A stretch of 18,216 nt of DNA from positions 19,557-37,772 of the forward strand of contig DHTG01000085.1 in assembly GCA_002411545.1 (NCBI GenBank), in the 5' to 3' direction. The notes under the pieces are model-generated. The model was not told the origin of the DNA, did no database searches, and saw nothing but the letters and a program-made list of their open reading frames with translations. How positions within the stretch are numbered: the first letter of the stretch is position 1; each line of letters begins with the position of its first letter. The stretch is from Bacteroidales bacterium UBA5266 (lineage in GTDB: Bacteria > Bacteroidota > Bacteroidia > Bacteroidales > WCHB1-69). This document shows, one piece after another, positions 1-9,200 of this stretch. The position numbers were made by a program, and so were the translations under genes.

Positions 1-258
1 TTGTAAGTATAATTGGTACATGATGATGGCGGGGGCAACACCAAAAGAAACCACATCCGATAAAGAATCTAATTGTTTACCCATTTCAGTTTTTACATGA
101 AGCAATCGGGCAATCATTCCATCTGCAAAATCAAAAACAGAAGCTAATATAACCATATAAGCAGCCCATGCTAACTTTCCTTGCATGGCAAAAATAATGG
201 CCACAATACCTGAAACTAAATTTAATAAGGTGATAGTGTTTGGTATATGTTGTTTCAT
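1..258 (-). CDS. pssA: CDP-diacylglycerol--serine O-phosphatidyltransferase, N-terminal part (cut by window edge)
   Basis: Membrane enzyme that transfers a phosphatidyl group from CDP-diacylglycerol to L-serine, making phosphatidylserine, the precursor of phosphatidylethanolamine. The first 86 residues are visible; the rest lies left of the window. They contain the full CDP-alcohol phosphotransferase signature D-x2-DG-x2-AR-x8-G-x3-D-x3-D at residues 43-68 (D43, D46, G47, A50, R51, G60, D64, D68), so all metal- and substrate-binding acidic residues are present. The opening MKQHIPNTITLLNL and the following hydrophobic stretch (about 9-45) fit the first helices of bacterial PssA. The family also includes phosphatidylglycerophosphate synthase; the N-terminus and the FGVAP that follows the motif favour PssA. 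The ATG at 258 lies 12 bases past the ruvB stop, so it is probably cotranscribed with ruvB. Confidence 0.87.
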   Translation of the reverse strand, partial: MKQHIPNTITLLNLVSGIVAIIFAMQGKLAWAAYMVILASVFDFADGMIARLLHVKTEMGKQLDSLSDVVSFGVAPAIIMYQLYLQ

Positions 259-270
259 GGGATATTTTTT

Positions 271-1299
271 TTAATCAAACAAAGGGAGGGTGTTGTTAGG
301 TCTGTTCACATGTAAATGTTTATAAGCTAAGTCAGTTACTTCTCTTCCTCTGGGAGTACGTGTTAGAAATCCTTCTTGAATTAAAAAAGGTTCATAAACT
401 TCTTCGATGGTTCCGGCATCTTCTCCTACGGCAGTTGCAATGGTTGAAATGCCCACCGGGCCCCCTTTAAATTTGTGTATAATCGTATGCAAAATTTTAT
501 TGTCCATTTCATCTAATCCATACATATCCACATTTAGAGCTGCAAGTCCGTATTTGGCAATTTCCAAATCGATAAACCCTTCACCTTTGATTTGAGCAAA
601 ATCCCTTACTCTTCGTAATAAAAGATTGGCAATGCGAGGGGTGCCTCTACTGCGTCGAGCAATTTCATGAGCCGCGTTTTTTTCGATTTTTATTTTTAAA
701 ATGGAAGCCGATCGTACAATGATTTTTTCTAAGATGGTTGCATCATAATAATTTAAACGCAAATTAATGCCGAAACGCGAGCGAAGAGGTGCCGTTAGCA
801 AACCCGAACGTGTGGTGGCTCCTACCAAGGTAAACTGATTCAATCCGATTTGAACATTGCGGGCATTAGGACCCGATTCAATCAAGATATCAATTTTATA
901 GTCTTCCATGGCAGAGTATAAATATTCTTCAACTACAGGAGATAAGCGATGTATTTCATCAATAAATAGTACATCGTTGGCTTCAAGATTGGTTAATAAA
1001 CCGGCCAAATCGCCCGGTTTATCGATTACAGGACCGGAAGTAGTGCGGACATTTACGTTCATCTCATTCGCTATAATATGCGATAGGGTTGTTTTTCCTA
1101 AACCCGGTGGTCCGTGTAATAAGACATGATCCAATGCTTCGCCCCGTTGTTTGGCAGCATGTACGAAAATTTTTAAGTTTTCTACTACTTTTTCTTGTCC
1201 GTAAAAATCACGAAAATCGTTCGGACGTATTACTTTTTCTATCTCTTTTTCAGTAAGATTGAGCTTAGAAATGTCCGGATTTAGATTTGGATTTATCAT
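271..1299 (-). CDS. ruvB: Holliday junction branch migration DNA helicase RuvB
   Basis: AAA+ motor subunit of the RuvAB complex, which drives branch migration of Holliday junctions during recombination and repair before RuvC cleavage. At 342 residues it has the usual family length. Walker A is GPPGLGKTT at 63-71, Walker B with the RuvB-typical IDEIHRL at 113-119, sensor 1 in GATTRSGLL at 160-168, and the arginine-finger region is PLRSRFG at 171-177. The winged-helix DNA-binding domain occupies about 260-335, including [15 protein letters not shown] and the TPRGR wing. The start ATG at 1299 has a short AT-rich leader after a TACTTTTG box. ruvA and ruvC are not in view. It is followed closely by pssA. 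Confidence 0.97.
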   Translation of the reverse strand: MINPNLNPDISKLNLTEKEIEKVIRPNDFRDFYGQEKVVENLKIFVHAAKQRGEALDHVLLHGPPGLGKTTLSHIIANEMNVNVRTTSGPVIDKPGDLAGLLTNLEANDVLFIDEIHRLSPVVEEYLYSAMEDYKIDILIESGPNARNVQIGLNQFTLVGATTRSGLLTAPLRSRFGINLRLNYYDATILEKIIVRSASILKIKIEKNAAHEIARRSRGTPRIANLLLRRVRDFAQIKGEGFIDLEIAKYGLAALNVDMYGLDEMDNKILHTIIHKFKGGPVGISTIATAVGEDAGTIEEVYEPFLIQEGFLTRTPRGREVTDLAYKHLHVNRPNNTLPLFD

Positions 1300-1325
1300 G
1301 AATTTTACAAAAATTTAAATTTTCA

Positions 1326-1333
1326 CAAAAGTA
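1326..1333 (-). promoter_or_regulatory. Bacteroidota-type -7 box for ruvB-pssA
   Basis: Read on the minus strand this is TACTTTTG, matching the TAnnTTTG consensus of the primary sigma factor in Bacteroidota. It ends 26 bases before the ruvB ATG, giving a plausible leader of about 20 bases. The matching -33 element is weak (only a GTTTT run near 1350-1354). Confidence 0.5.
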
Positions 1334-1589
1334 ATTGAAAAAGTAATATAAAACATAACAGAAAGATGAAAATATACCATGCTTTATATGTCTTTAAAAA
1401 AACAATTTTTATATGCTTTGTCGATATATTATTTACGTTAATACTTCAAATGACTAAGAATTCGCCTTTAAAATTAGGATAAAAGAAATAATACTTTATA
1501 GGGAAGTTATAAGCAAAAAAATCTTATTTTTCCTCTATAAATTTTAAAATATATTTTTATCCGTCTGTGTGTAATTGGATAATTTCATG
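1334..1589. other. Divergent intergenic region between ruvB and gldF
   Basis: AT-rich non-coding stretch between two divergently transcribed units. Besides the two promoter-like boxes at its edges it holds an extended imperfect hairpin (1495-1541, listed separately). A 38-codon open frame at 1366-1482 has no ribosome-binding site or family resemblance and is not called. I see no tRNA or repeat here. Confidence 0.6.
1495..1541. other. Nested imperfect inverted repeat in the divergent spacer
   Basis: Outer arms TTTATAGGGAA (1495-1505) and TTCCTCTATAAA (1530-1541) pair with one bulged base. Inside them ATAAG (1509-1513) pairs with CTTAT (1523-1527) around a loop CAAAAAAAT, so the whole stretch can fold into one long stem with an internal loop. 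It does not sit after any gene, so it is not an obvious terminator; it could be an operator region, a processed leader or a small RNA. Function unknown. Confidence 0.35.
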
Positions 1590-1597
1590 TAAATTTG
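1590..1597 (+). promoter_or_regulatory. Bacteroidota-type -7 box for the gldF cluster
   Basis: TAAATTTG followed by CA fits TAnnTTTG and lies 31 bases before the gldF ATG. The upstream element is poor: a TTGG at 1575-1578 is closer than the usual spacing of about 19 bases. No strong Shine-Dalgarno precedes the start, as is usual in this phylum. Confidence 0.5.
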
Positions 1598-1628
1598 CAC
1601 TCGAATAATTTTCACCTAAAAGTATTGT

Positions 1629-2360
1629 ATGTACAGTTTGTTTTTAAAAGAAATAAAAAGTTTTTTAGGTTCTTTGGTTGGGTATATTGTGATAGGCGTT
1701 TTTCTGATTCTAACCGGACTTTTTTTATGGGTATTTCCCTTTGCAGATAATATTCTGCTACGTGGATTCGCCGATATTAATGGATTATTTCAAATAGCGC
1801 CCATGGTGTTTTTATTGTTGATTCCTGCCATAACCATGCGTTCGTTTGCGGAAGAGAAAAAAACAGGAACCATTGAATTGTTGCTTACCTATCCCCTTAA
1901 AGACACTCAAATTGTTTTGGCTAAATATTTTGCAAGTATAGTGTTATTGGTAATCTCATTGTTGCCAACCTTGATTTACTTTTTCAGTGTTTATTATTTG
2001 GGATATCCGAAGGGAAATATAGATCAAGGAGCCATGTGGGGATCTTATATGGGATTGATTTTCTTAGGAGCAGCCTTCGCAGCTATCGGATTATTTATTT
2101 CATTAGTAACCGATAATCAAATAATTGCATTTCTATTTACCGTTGTAATTTGTTTTATTGCCTGGTTGGGCTTTGATTTTATTTATTCTTTTGATCTCTT
2201 CGGTTCTTTTGGATATATTATTAAAACATTGGGAATTAGTCACCATTACGAATCCATTAGCAGGGGAGTAGTCGATACAAGGGATATTATTTATTTTATG
2301 AGTGTTATCCTTTTGTTTTTATACCTATCGGTACTTCGTTTGAAAAGTAGAAATTGGTAA
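1629..2360 (+). CDS. gldF: Gliding-motility-associated ABC transporter permease GldF
   Basis: ABC-2 type integral membrane subunit. In Flavobacterium johnsoniae GldF works with the ATPase GldA and with GldG, and mutants lose gliding; the transported substrate is not known, and related proteins occur in non-gliding Bacteroidota. The 243 residues form about six membrane segments (roughly 15-37, 55-72, 98-121, 137-158, 163-185, 220-236). The loop after the second segment carries MRSFAEEKKTGTIELLLTYP at 70-89, the hallmark of the ABC-2 permease/NosY group. The opening MYSLFLKEIKSFL is typical of GldF and supports the ATG at 1629. gldG starts 11 bases downstream. No ATP-binding partner is encoded in the window; gldA is often at another locus. 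Confidence 0.9.
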   Translation: MYSLFLKEIKSFLGSLVGYIVIGVFLILTGLFLWVFPFADNILLRGFADINGLFQIAPMVFLLLIPAITMRSFAEEKKTGTIELLLTYPLKDTQIVLAKYFASIVLLVISLLPTLIYFFSVYYLGYPKGNIDQGAMWGSYMGLIFLGAAFAAIGLFISLVTDNQIIAFLFTVVICFIAWLGFDFIYSFDLFGSFGYIIKTLGISHHYESISRGVVDTRDIIYFMSVILLFLYLSVLRLKSRNW

Positions 2361-2371
2361 ATTCATAAAAC

Positions 2372-4126
2372 ATGAAAAAAGGGAAAAATATACGTAACAT
2401 AAAAAGAAATAATTTAATACAATTTTTTTCGGTAGTAGGAATTATCCTTGCGCTTAACATTATATTTTCTTATGTTTTTGTTCGGATTGATTTAACAAGT
2501 GAGAAAAGATACACCCTTTCAAAATCTACCCGAGCGATGGTAAAAAACATAGATGATATTGTCTATGTATCTGTTTATTTATATGGGAAAAACTTGCCTC
2601 CTGATTTTTCAGAATTATCGTTAAAAACAAGAGAGTTTTTAGATGAATTGCGGGTGTATTCCAAAAACATTCATTACGAATTTATTGATCCGACAGAGAA
2701 CAAAGACGAACAACAATTAATGGCTTTTTACGGTCAATTATATAAACAAGGTCTACAACCACAACCTATACAAGATGTAGATGCATCGGGAGTAAATACA
2801 CGCTATATTGTTCCGGGAGCTATTATTCGATACCGTCAGCGGGAAACTCCGGTGCAATTACTCGATTCGGATGAAGGAATATTGTATAATCGTAACGATA
2901 TCATAAAATTTTCGATCGATAAATTGGAATATAATATCACCAATGCCATACGGCGATTAACAGGCCAACAAAAAGCTACTGTAGCTTTTTTAAAGGGACA
3001 CGGTGAATTGACTAACCGAGAAGTGTTTAGTGCTGCTGTCGGCATAGCTGATTTCTATGCCGTTGATTCAGTAGTCTTTGATAACAAAATATCGAAAATT
3101 TTTGATATAGAATTAGTCGATTCCAATACAGTTGATTTTGTAATAAAAGGCAATAAATACGATTTATTGGTTATTGCTAAACCTACCCAAGCTTTTTCCA
3201 ACTATGAAAAATATATTTTAGATCAATATGTCATGCGAGGAGGAAAAATACTTTGGTATGTCGATCCGGTGTTTGCTGAAATGGATAGCCTACAGTATTA
3301 CAAGGAAGTCCCCTGTTTGCCTAGAGATTTAAATTTAGAAGACCTGTTTTTTCGATACGGTGTACGGTTGAATTCAAATTTATTACAAGATTTAAATGCA
3401 TTGCCTATACCGGTAAAATCGGGTGAAATAGCCGGACAAGCACAATATAAGTTTATTCCTTGGTACTTTTTCCCTTTGATTACTCCTGTGGCCGATCATC
3501 CTATTGTAAAAAATTTAAATGTATTAAAAACGGAATTTGTAAGTTCAATGGATACAGTAGGAACAAAATCGGGATTAACAAAAACCGTTTTATTAACAAC
3601 TTCCGCAAGTACAAAAATACTTAATACCCCTGCAATCATAAGCTTAGAAGCTTTAAAACGAAGAGCCATTAATAGAGAATATGCCCATAAATATATTCCG
3701 GTAAGTGTGTTAGTGGAAGGTGTTTTTACTTCATTATTTTCCGGATATGATAAAATGGTCGATCAAGAAAAAATCGGATTTATTGAAAAAAGTAAACCAA
3801 CTAAAATGATTTTTGTTTCCGATGGAGATATGATTAAAAACCAATTTAGCTCAAAGGGATATCCATTGCCTTTAGGCTATGATCAATATACCGACGTTGC
3901 TTATGGAAATAAAAACTTTCTTTTAAATGCCGTTAATTATTTATGCGACGATGAAGATATTGTACAAGTTCGTTCCAAAGACTTTAAAATGCGATTGTTG
4001 GATAAAGATAAAATTTTAAAAGAAAAAACCTTTTGGCAAGTCTTGAATATGGTATTGCCTCTATGTTTCGTTATAATAATGGGAATAATTTTTGTAGTTA
4101 TTCGAAAGAGAAAATTTGCCAGATAA
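2372..4126 (+). CDS. gldG: Gliding-motility-associated ABC transporter auxiliary protein GldG
   Basis: Partner of GldF. The 584 residues give one N-terminal membrane segment (about 16-37), a large extracytoplasmic part and a C-terminal membrane anchor (about 558-577) followed by the basic tail RKRKFAR, the architecture of GldG and of the ABC_transp_aux (PF09822-type) family. The segment RIDLTSEKRYTLSKSTRAMVKNIDD at 38-62 is the conserved start of the extracytoplasmic domain, and GHGEL and YVDPVFAE-like stretches follow the Rossmann-like layout expected for this family. The biochemical role is unknown; it is proposed to be a periplasmic component of an ABC complex. Gene order gldF-gldG, gap 11 bases, supports the call. 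The next gene starts 7 bases after its stop. Confidence 0.9.
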   Translation: MKKGKNIRNIKRNNLIQFFSVVGIILALNIIFSYVFVRIDLTSEKRYTLSKSTRAMVKNIDDIVYVSVYLYGKNLPPDFSELSLKTREFLDELRVYSKNIHYEFIDPTENKDEQQLMAFYGQLYKQGLQPQPIQDVDASGVNTRYIVPGAIIRYRQRETPVQLLDSDEGILYNRNDIIKFSIDKLEYNITNAIRRLTGQQKATVAFLKGHGELTNREVFSAAVGIADFYAVDSVVFDNKISKIFDIELVDSNTVDFVIKGNKYDLLVIAKPTQAFSNYEKYILDQYVMRGGKILWYVDPVFAEMDSLQYYKEVPCLPRDLNLEDLFFRYGVRLNSNLLQDLNALPIPVKSGEIAGQAQYKFIPWYFFPLITPVADHPIVKNLNVLKTEFVSSMDTVGTKSGLTKTVLLTTSASTKILNTPAIISLEALKRRAINREYAHKYIPVSVLVEGVFTSLFSGYDKMVDQEKIGFIEKSKPTKMIFVSDGDMIKNQFSSKGYPLPLGYDQYTDVAYGNKNFLLNAVNYLCDDEDIVQVRSKDFKMRLLDKDKILKEKTFWQVLNMVLPLCFVIIMGIIFVVIRKRKFAR

Positions 4127-4133
4127 AAGAAAT

Positions 4134-5231
4134 ATGAATAAAAATTTAAAAAAGAATATAATCATTTTAGCGGCAACCTTATTATTATTGTTGCTTGCAA
4201 TGATATTATTATTAGAAAGAAAAACAGGGACTTTTGATTATGATTCCAAAGCTTTTGCCATAAAAGACACATCGGAAATTTATAAAATCTTTATTGCCGA
4301 CAATTATGGGGATAACGTATTGTTGGAAAAACAATCTTCCGGTAATTGGACCGTAAATCAGGAACATGAAGCGGTACGTAAAAATGTGGCTGATTTATTG
4401 AATGTAATTCAAAATATCTCTATCCGAGAACCGGTTGCACACGCTGCCCGTACTAATGTTAACAAATGGTTAGCTACCGGTGCGACTAAAATCGAAATTT
4501 ATTATTACGATTATCGTATTAAAATTGGTAAAAAGAGATTATGGAAATATAAAACTAAAAAAGTGTATTACATGGGTGGTGTAACCCAAGATAATTTGGG
4601 AAATTATGCTTTGCTTGAAGGAGGAAAAGAACCATTTATAGTAAACATGCCCGGATTTAGAGGTTTTATTTCTCCCTATTATTCTCCTTTTCTGAATGAT
4701 TGGAGAAGTCATAATATCGTACAACTAAAAATATCGAAAATTAAAGAAATTAACGTATTAGATTTGGAAGAACCTGACCAATCCTTGCGGATACAGCGAA
4801 CGGATACACGTAACTTTCATATCCTAAAAAGTGATAATCAAAAATTAATAGCCTATGATACGGCTAAACTTTTTGATCATTTATCGGAATACCGCGATTT
4901 AAACTTTGAGTTTTTTGCCAAAGATCTGACAAAAAATGAAAAAGATACTATTTTCTCGTTGAAATTTAAGGAAATTATTATTACGGATATGGACAATAAT
5001 TCTACAAAAATTTCCTTATATTATATGATAAACGAATTAGATACTGCTAATTATGAATATGACTATGACTTTGTGGAAGAATTTAATAAAGATAAATTCT
5101 ATGCTACCATCAACGATAATACCGACGAAATTGTAATTTGTCAGTATTTTGTTTTTGATAGAATCATTCAACCTTTACGGTATTATCTCAAAGAAAGTGA
5201 ACTATTAGCTATACCAAGATATAAAAAATAA
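4134..5231 (+). CDS. DUF4340-like membrane-anchored protein in the gldFG cluster
   Basis: 365 residues from the ATG at 4134. A longer reading from a TTG at 4116 would overlap gldG by 11 bases and is less likely, since the ATG lies just past the gldG stop behind a purine-rich AGATAAAAGAAAT. A basic start is followed by one strong membrane helix (about 9-27), then a soluble extracytoplasmic domain. The lines IYKIFIADNYGDNVLLEKQSSGNWTV and the later repeat of the pattern IKEINVLDLEEPDQSLRIQR resemble DUF4340 domains, which recur downstream of GldG-like genes in many phyla. I infer that it is an extra subunit of the GldFG complex or acts with it; no enzyme motif is visible. Confident as a gene, moderate for the family. 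Confidence 0.72.
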   Translation: MNKNLKKNIIILAATLLLLLLAMILLLERKTGTFDYDSKAFAIKDTSEIYKIFIADNYGDNVLLEKQSSGNWTVNQEHEAVRKNVADLLNVIQNISIREPVAHAARTNVNKWLATGATKIEIYYYDYRIKIGKKRLWKYKTKKVYYMGGVTQDNLGNYALLEGGKEPFIVNMPGFRGFISPYYSPFLNDWRSHNIVQLKISKIKEINVLDLEEPDQSLRIQRTDTRNFHILKSDNQKLIAYDTAKLFDHLSEYRDLNFEFFAKDLTKNEKDTIFSLKFKEIIITDMDNNSTKISLYYMINELDTANYEYDYDFVEEFNKDKFYATINDNTDEIVICQYFVFDRIIQPLRYYLKESELLAIPRYKK

Positions 5232-5237
5232 TTAGAG

Positions 5238-5960
5238 ATGAATATAGAAAATAATTATTCTACATTAGAATCAAAAGTTTTATCCGAAGATAAAACATTA
5301 AGTAAGAAGTTTATGGCAAACGTTTTTATATGGATGTTTGCCGGTTTAATAATCACAGCCTCTGTAGCCTGGATGTTTGCCTATAGTTCCTTACTCCATT
5401 TGCTGATCACCGAAACCGGATTAAGTACCTTGGGTTGGATTGTTATGTTTTCCCCCTTTGTGATGGTGATATTTATGTCGTTCGGATTTAATAAAATGTC
5501 ATTTTTCGCCTTAATGACTTTGTTTTTGGTTTATTCGGCATTGATGGGTGCGAGCTTGAGCTTTATTTTGTTGATATATACTGCTCAAACTATAGCATTA
5601 ACTTTTTTAATTACGGCAGCTATGTTTGGAGCGATGGCCATAGCTGGCTATACAACTAAAATCGATTTAACAAAATTCGGTTCTATTATGTTTATGGCTT
5701 TAATAGGACTTGTTATTGCCATCGTTGTAAATTTATTTATGAAAAGTTCCGGTTTACAATGGATTATTTCATGTGCCGGGGTGCTTATATTTACCGGTCT
5801 GACCGCTTGGGATGTGCAACGAATGAAAAAAGCATCTTATATGGAAATGATTGGAACCGAAACAGGAAATAAAATGGCTTTAATGGGAGCTCTTTCCTTA
5901 TACCTGAATTTTATTAATTTATTTCTATTTCTACTGCGTTTGATAGGGGGACGTAATTAA
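5238..5960 (+). CDS. Bax inhibitor-1 / YccA family membrane protein
   Basis: 240 residues, almost entirely hydrophobic after a 22-residue polar N-terminus, with about seven membrane helices. The family signature is clear: FTGLTAWDVQRMKK at 185-198 and the final helix ALSLYLNFINLFLFLLRLIG at 218-237. Members are calcium-leak or pH-responsive channels in the cytoplasmic membrane (Bacillus YetJ) or modulators of FtsH proteolysis (E. coli YccA). The sixth-helix acidic residue is kept (D192), but the seventh-helix position that is usually Asp in LYLDFINLF reads Asn (N224). It begins 6 bases after the DUF4340-like gene, so it is likely the last gene of the gldFG transcript, although BI-1 genes are often unlinked to gld genes. 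Confidence 0.9.
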   Translation: MNIENNYSTLESKVLSEDKTLSKKFMANVFIWMFAGLIITASVAWMFAYSSLLHLLITETGLSTLGWIVMFSPFVMVIFMSFGFNKMSFFALMTLFLVYSALMGASLSFILLIYTAQTIALTFLITAAMFGAMAIAGYTTKIDLTKFGSIMFMALIGLVIAIVVNLFMKSSGLQWIISCAGVLIFTGLTAWDVQRMKKASYMEMIGTETGNKMALMGALSLYLNFINLFLFLLRLIGGRN

Positions 5961-6004
5961 AATTACAAGCCTTATACTTACTGTTTTTTTAACATCTTAT
6001 ATTC

Positions 6005-6012
6005 TATCTTTG
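6005..6012 (+). promoter_or_regulatory. Possible upstream -7 box before the cyclic glucan synthase gene
   Basis: TATCTTTG, identical to the nearer box at 6119-6126 and matching TAnnTTTG. A transcript from here would carry a leader of about 200 bases that includes the ATTGCAT/ATGCAAT inverted repeat. The -33 region is only a GTTT within a T-run. Confidence 0.3.
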
Positions 6013-6023
6013 TTTATGTTTTT

Positions 6024-6051
6024 ATTGCATAAGCTTGAATAGTAATGCAAT
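6024..6051. other. Inverted repeat ATTGCAT/ATGCAAT
   Basis: Perfect 7-base arms at 6024-6030 and 6045-6051 enclose a 14-base spacer. It sits 63 bases after the BI-1 gene and 175 before the glucan synthase. It could be a weak terminator of the gldF cluster or a binding site; the following run is AT-rich but not a clean T-tract. Confidence 0.25.
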
Positions 6052-6118
6052 TTATATTGTTTACTTCTTTAGTTAAAATTGTTTATGACTCTATAAGTTT
6101 TATTTCTACATTATTATG

Positions 6119-6126
6119 TATCTTTG
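6119..6126 (+). promoter_or_regulatory. Bacteroidota-type -7 box for the cyclic glucan synthase gene
   Basis: TATCTTTG followed by C is a full match to TAnnTTTG. Transcription would start near 6133, leaving an A-rich leader of about 93 bases that contains a direct repeat AAACTTTA (6167-6174 and 6184-6191). This makes the giant gene an independent transcription unit. Confidence 0.5.
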
Positions 6127-6225
6127 CAGATTGTATAAATAAAGAAAAACAAAAAACGAAACAAATAAACTTTACATAGAGAGAAACTTTATTTGCTTTT
6201 AAAATCAAAATTAAATTAATGTTTT

Positions 6226-9200
6226 ATGTGGAAAATGACATACAAAGAATTTGTTTTTAACATTCAAAAGATTACTAAATATTATGAAATCTTAGTTGAA
6301 GAAACAAAAAACAATAAAACGGTTGGTAGTACAAATGAATGGATACTTGATAATTTTTATGTCATTAGTGAACAAGAAAAAAGCATAAAATATGAGTTGT
6401 GTGCGAAAGATATAGTAAGAATTAAAGTTAAACGAAAAAAACAATTATATGATTTACTGTATGCTGATTTAACAAAACTTAATTTTCATATAGATTTAGA
6501 TATCCTTTTTAATGCAATCAATGCATACCAAGAGCAGCATGACGATTATTTTTCCTATGCTGAAATTAACTATCTTTTTATCTTGTTTCGCGTTATATTA
6601 ATCAAAGAATTAAGTGTATTATCTGAAAAACTGAAAAATAAACTAAAGAAGAAAAATGAAGCAGAGAAGCTTATTGCTCAGATAAAGGAAATGACCCAAA
6701 TTTCCGATGCCAATGTAATGTTGAATAATTTGCAACAAAAAGAAGATTTACTCAAAAATCCTTTCTTTCTGGAGCAAGTCTATTTATTATTTAACAGTAC
6801 GGAAAGTATCCCGGAAAAATTAAATCTCTTTTTTAAAGAAATAATATTTACATACGATAAAACATTAAAAGATTTGATTCAGCAAGAAATGGATGAATCT
6901 GCTGCAGATAATCTTTTAATAATGAATATCTTTGTTTCTTTAAAGAAGATGACGAAAACAGAGATCTCCTTATTTTATGCTAAAATCAGCTTTACGGAAA
7001 AGGCATTAATATCGGAAAAAGCCGGTATGTATGTTAAAATGTATGAAAACAATAAGAATAATTATCGTTCAAAAATCATACGAGATGCCAGGAAACACAA
7101 AATTAATGAATATCAGTATACATTAGGCCTTGTTGAACAAGCAAATAAAACAAATCGACATGTAGGAATGAAGTTGTTGAAACCAAAAAAATATAAGGAA
7201 CGATCCTATGCATATATATTAATTGTGTTGTTATCGACCATCAGTATTTCGACTTTTCTTTCCTATTATGCCGGAAGATGGGCTTTTTTACTTCTATTGA
7301 TCCCCTTGAGTCAATTTGTGATAGACTTATTTAATCAATTATTATATTTTCTGCATAAACCTACCAGTACATTTAAATTAAAATTTGAAAAAGACATTCC
7401 TGAGGAATATGCCACCATGGTTATTATTCCAACCATCGTTAAATCGGTTGAAAAGGTAAATCAAGTGTTTGATAGGTTAGAAGTGTACTATTTATCAAAT
7501 CTATCAGAAAATTTATATTTTACGTTATTAGGAGATTGTTCTTCAGAATCAACACAATATGTCGAGAAAGATGCTGAGATTATGGAGACAGGATTGTATA
7601 AAATGAAAGAATTAAATGAGAAATACAATAAAAACTTGTTTCATTTTGTGTATCGCAATCGTTTTTATAGTGAAGGCGAGGGATGTTATTTAGGTTTTGA
7701 ACGTAAACGAGGGGCTATCCTACATTTCAACGATTTACTTTTAGGGAATTTAACAGAAGAACGTAAAAAAGAATTGTTTCAATGTCAAACATTGGATAAT
7801 TTCAACAAAAAAATAACCTATGTAATAACCTTAGATACCGATACCCAATTGGTTTTATATTCCGCAGCCAAACTTATCGGTGCCATAGCCCATCCGATGA
7901 ATCAAGCTGTATTAGCTGCCGATGGTAAAAGTGTGGTGTCGGGTTATGCCATCATGCAACCACGCATCAATGTAGATATTGAAGTAACCAATAAATCAAA
8001 GTATGCTCAATTGTTTTCAGGATTGGGAGGTTTTGATGTATATACCACGGCTAACTTTGAATTGTATCAAGATACGTTCAATGAAGGTAGTTTTGTAGGC
8101 AAAGGCATTTATAACTTACACATATTTCAACAGGTCTTGTCGGGTACTTTTCCACAGAATTTGATTTTAAGCCACGATTTGATCGAAGGCAATTATTTAC
8201 GATGTGGCATTATTAACGACGTTGAACTCTTCGATGATAGCCCGTCAAATTATTTAGAGGATGCTAAGCGTCATCATCGTTGGACAAGAGGCGATTGGCA
8301 AATTATTCAATGGCTGAAATCGAAAGTCAGAAACGAAAAGGGTCAACGTGTGCGTAATCCGATCACAGCTCTTGGCAAATGGAAAATATTTGATAATCTC
8401 CGACGCAGTGTCATGAGTCTGTCGTTGTTGCTATTGTTATTTTATGGCTTTACGGTAGGGAAGTATTATCCTTTAGCTTATTTACTTGTAGTACTGCTTG
8501 TAGTGATGACGCCTATTTTCTTTTATTTGATTTCTAGACTCATCTATAAACGCAAATACAGCCGCTTTTTACGCTATTATTTGAGCTTAATGCGTGGAAT
8601 TGGCGTTGTAGTGAATAAATCGATTATTGTTTTATCGCTTCTACCCAAAGAAGCTTTATGGTATTTAGATGCTATCGTTCGTTCTCTGTATCGTATGTTT
8701 ATCAGTAAAAAGAATTTATTAAACTGGATAACTTCAGAAGATGCAGGTAAATCAACAAAAAACACACTCAAAAGTTATTTATGGAGCTTCAAAACAAACT
8801 TTATCGTAGCCATACTTTTTGTAGGATTAACGTGGCATTTTAAGTCAGAAACAGACTATTGGAACGTTGTTTTAGCGGGAGTAATTGCATCACTTTGGTG
8901 CTTTGCGCCTTTTTTGATGTATTATCTAGGAAAACCCTTACAAACCGATGTAAAACGCTTGAATCAAAATGAAAAAGAAGAAATTAAAGAAGTAGCCTTC
9001 CGTACGTGGAATTATTTTAATGACTTTATAACGGAAGAGAATAATTATTTGATACCAGATAATTATCAATTAAATCGAAACAAAAAAACCGACTATAAAA
9101 CTTCGCCCACTAATATTGGTTATTCTTTAACCGCTGTAATAGCTGCCTATGAATTAGGATTTATTTCCTTAAAAGAAAGCTTAAATAAATTACATAATAT

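Noticed and set aside
1366..1482. 38-codon open frame starting MKIYHALYVFKK in the ruvB-gldF spacer
   Set aside because: No ribosome-binding site, no promoter box at a suitable distance and no recognisable family; a hydrophobic run is expected by chance in DNA this AT-rich.
4116..4133. Upstream TTG start for the DUF4340-like gene
   Set aside because: It would overlap gldG by 11 bases, while an ATG lies at 4134 just after the gldG stop with a purine-rich stretch before it and gives a normal basic N-terminus plus membrane helix.
6219..6260. ATG at 6219 as an earlier start for the glucan synthase
   Set aside because: It is out of frame and stops after 13 codons, so it cannot extend the protein; at most it is a short upstream frame overlapping the true start.
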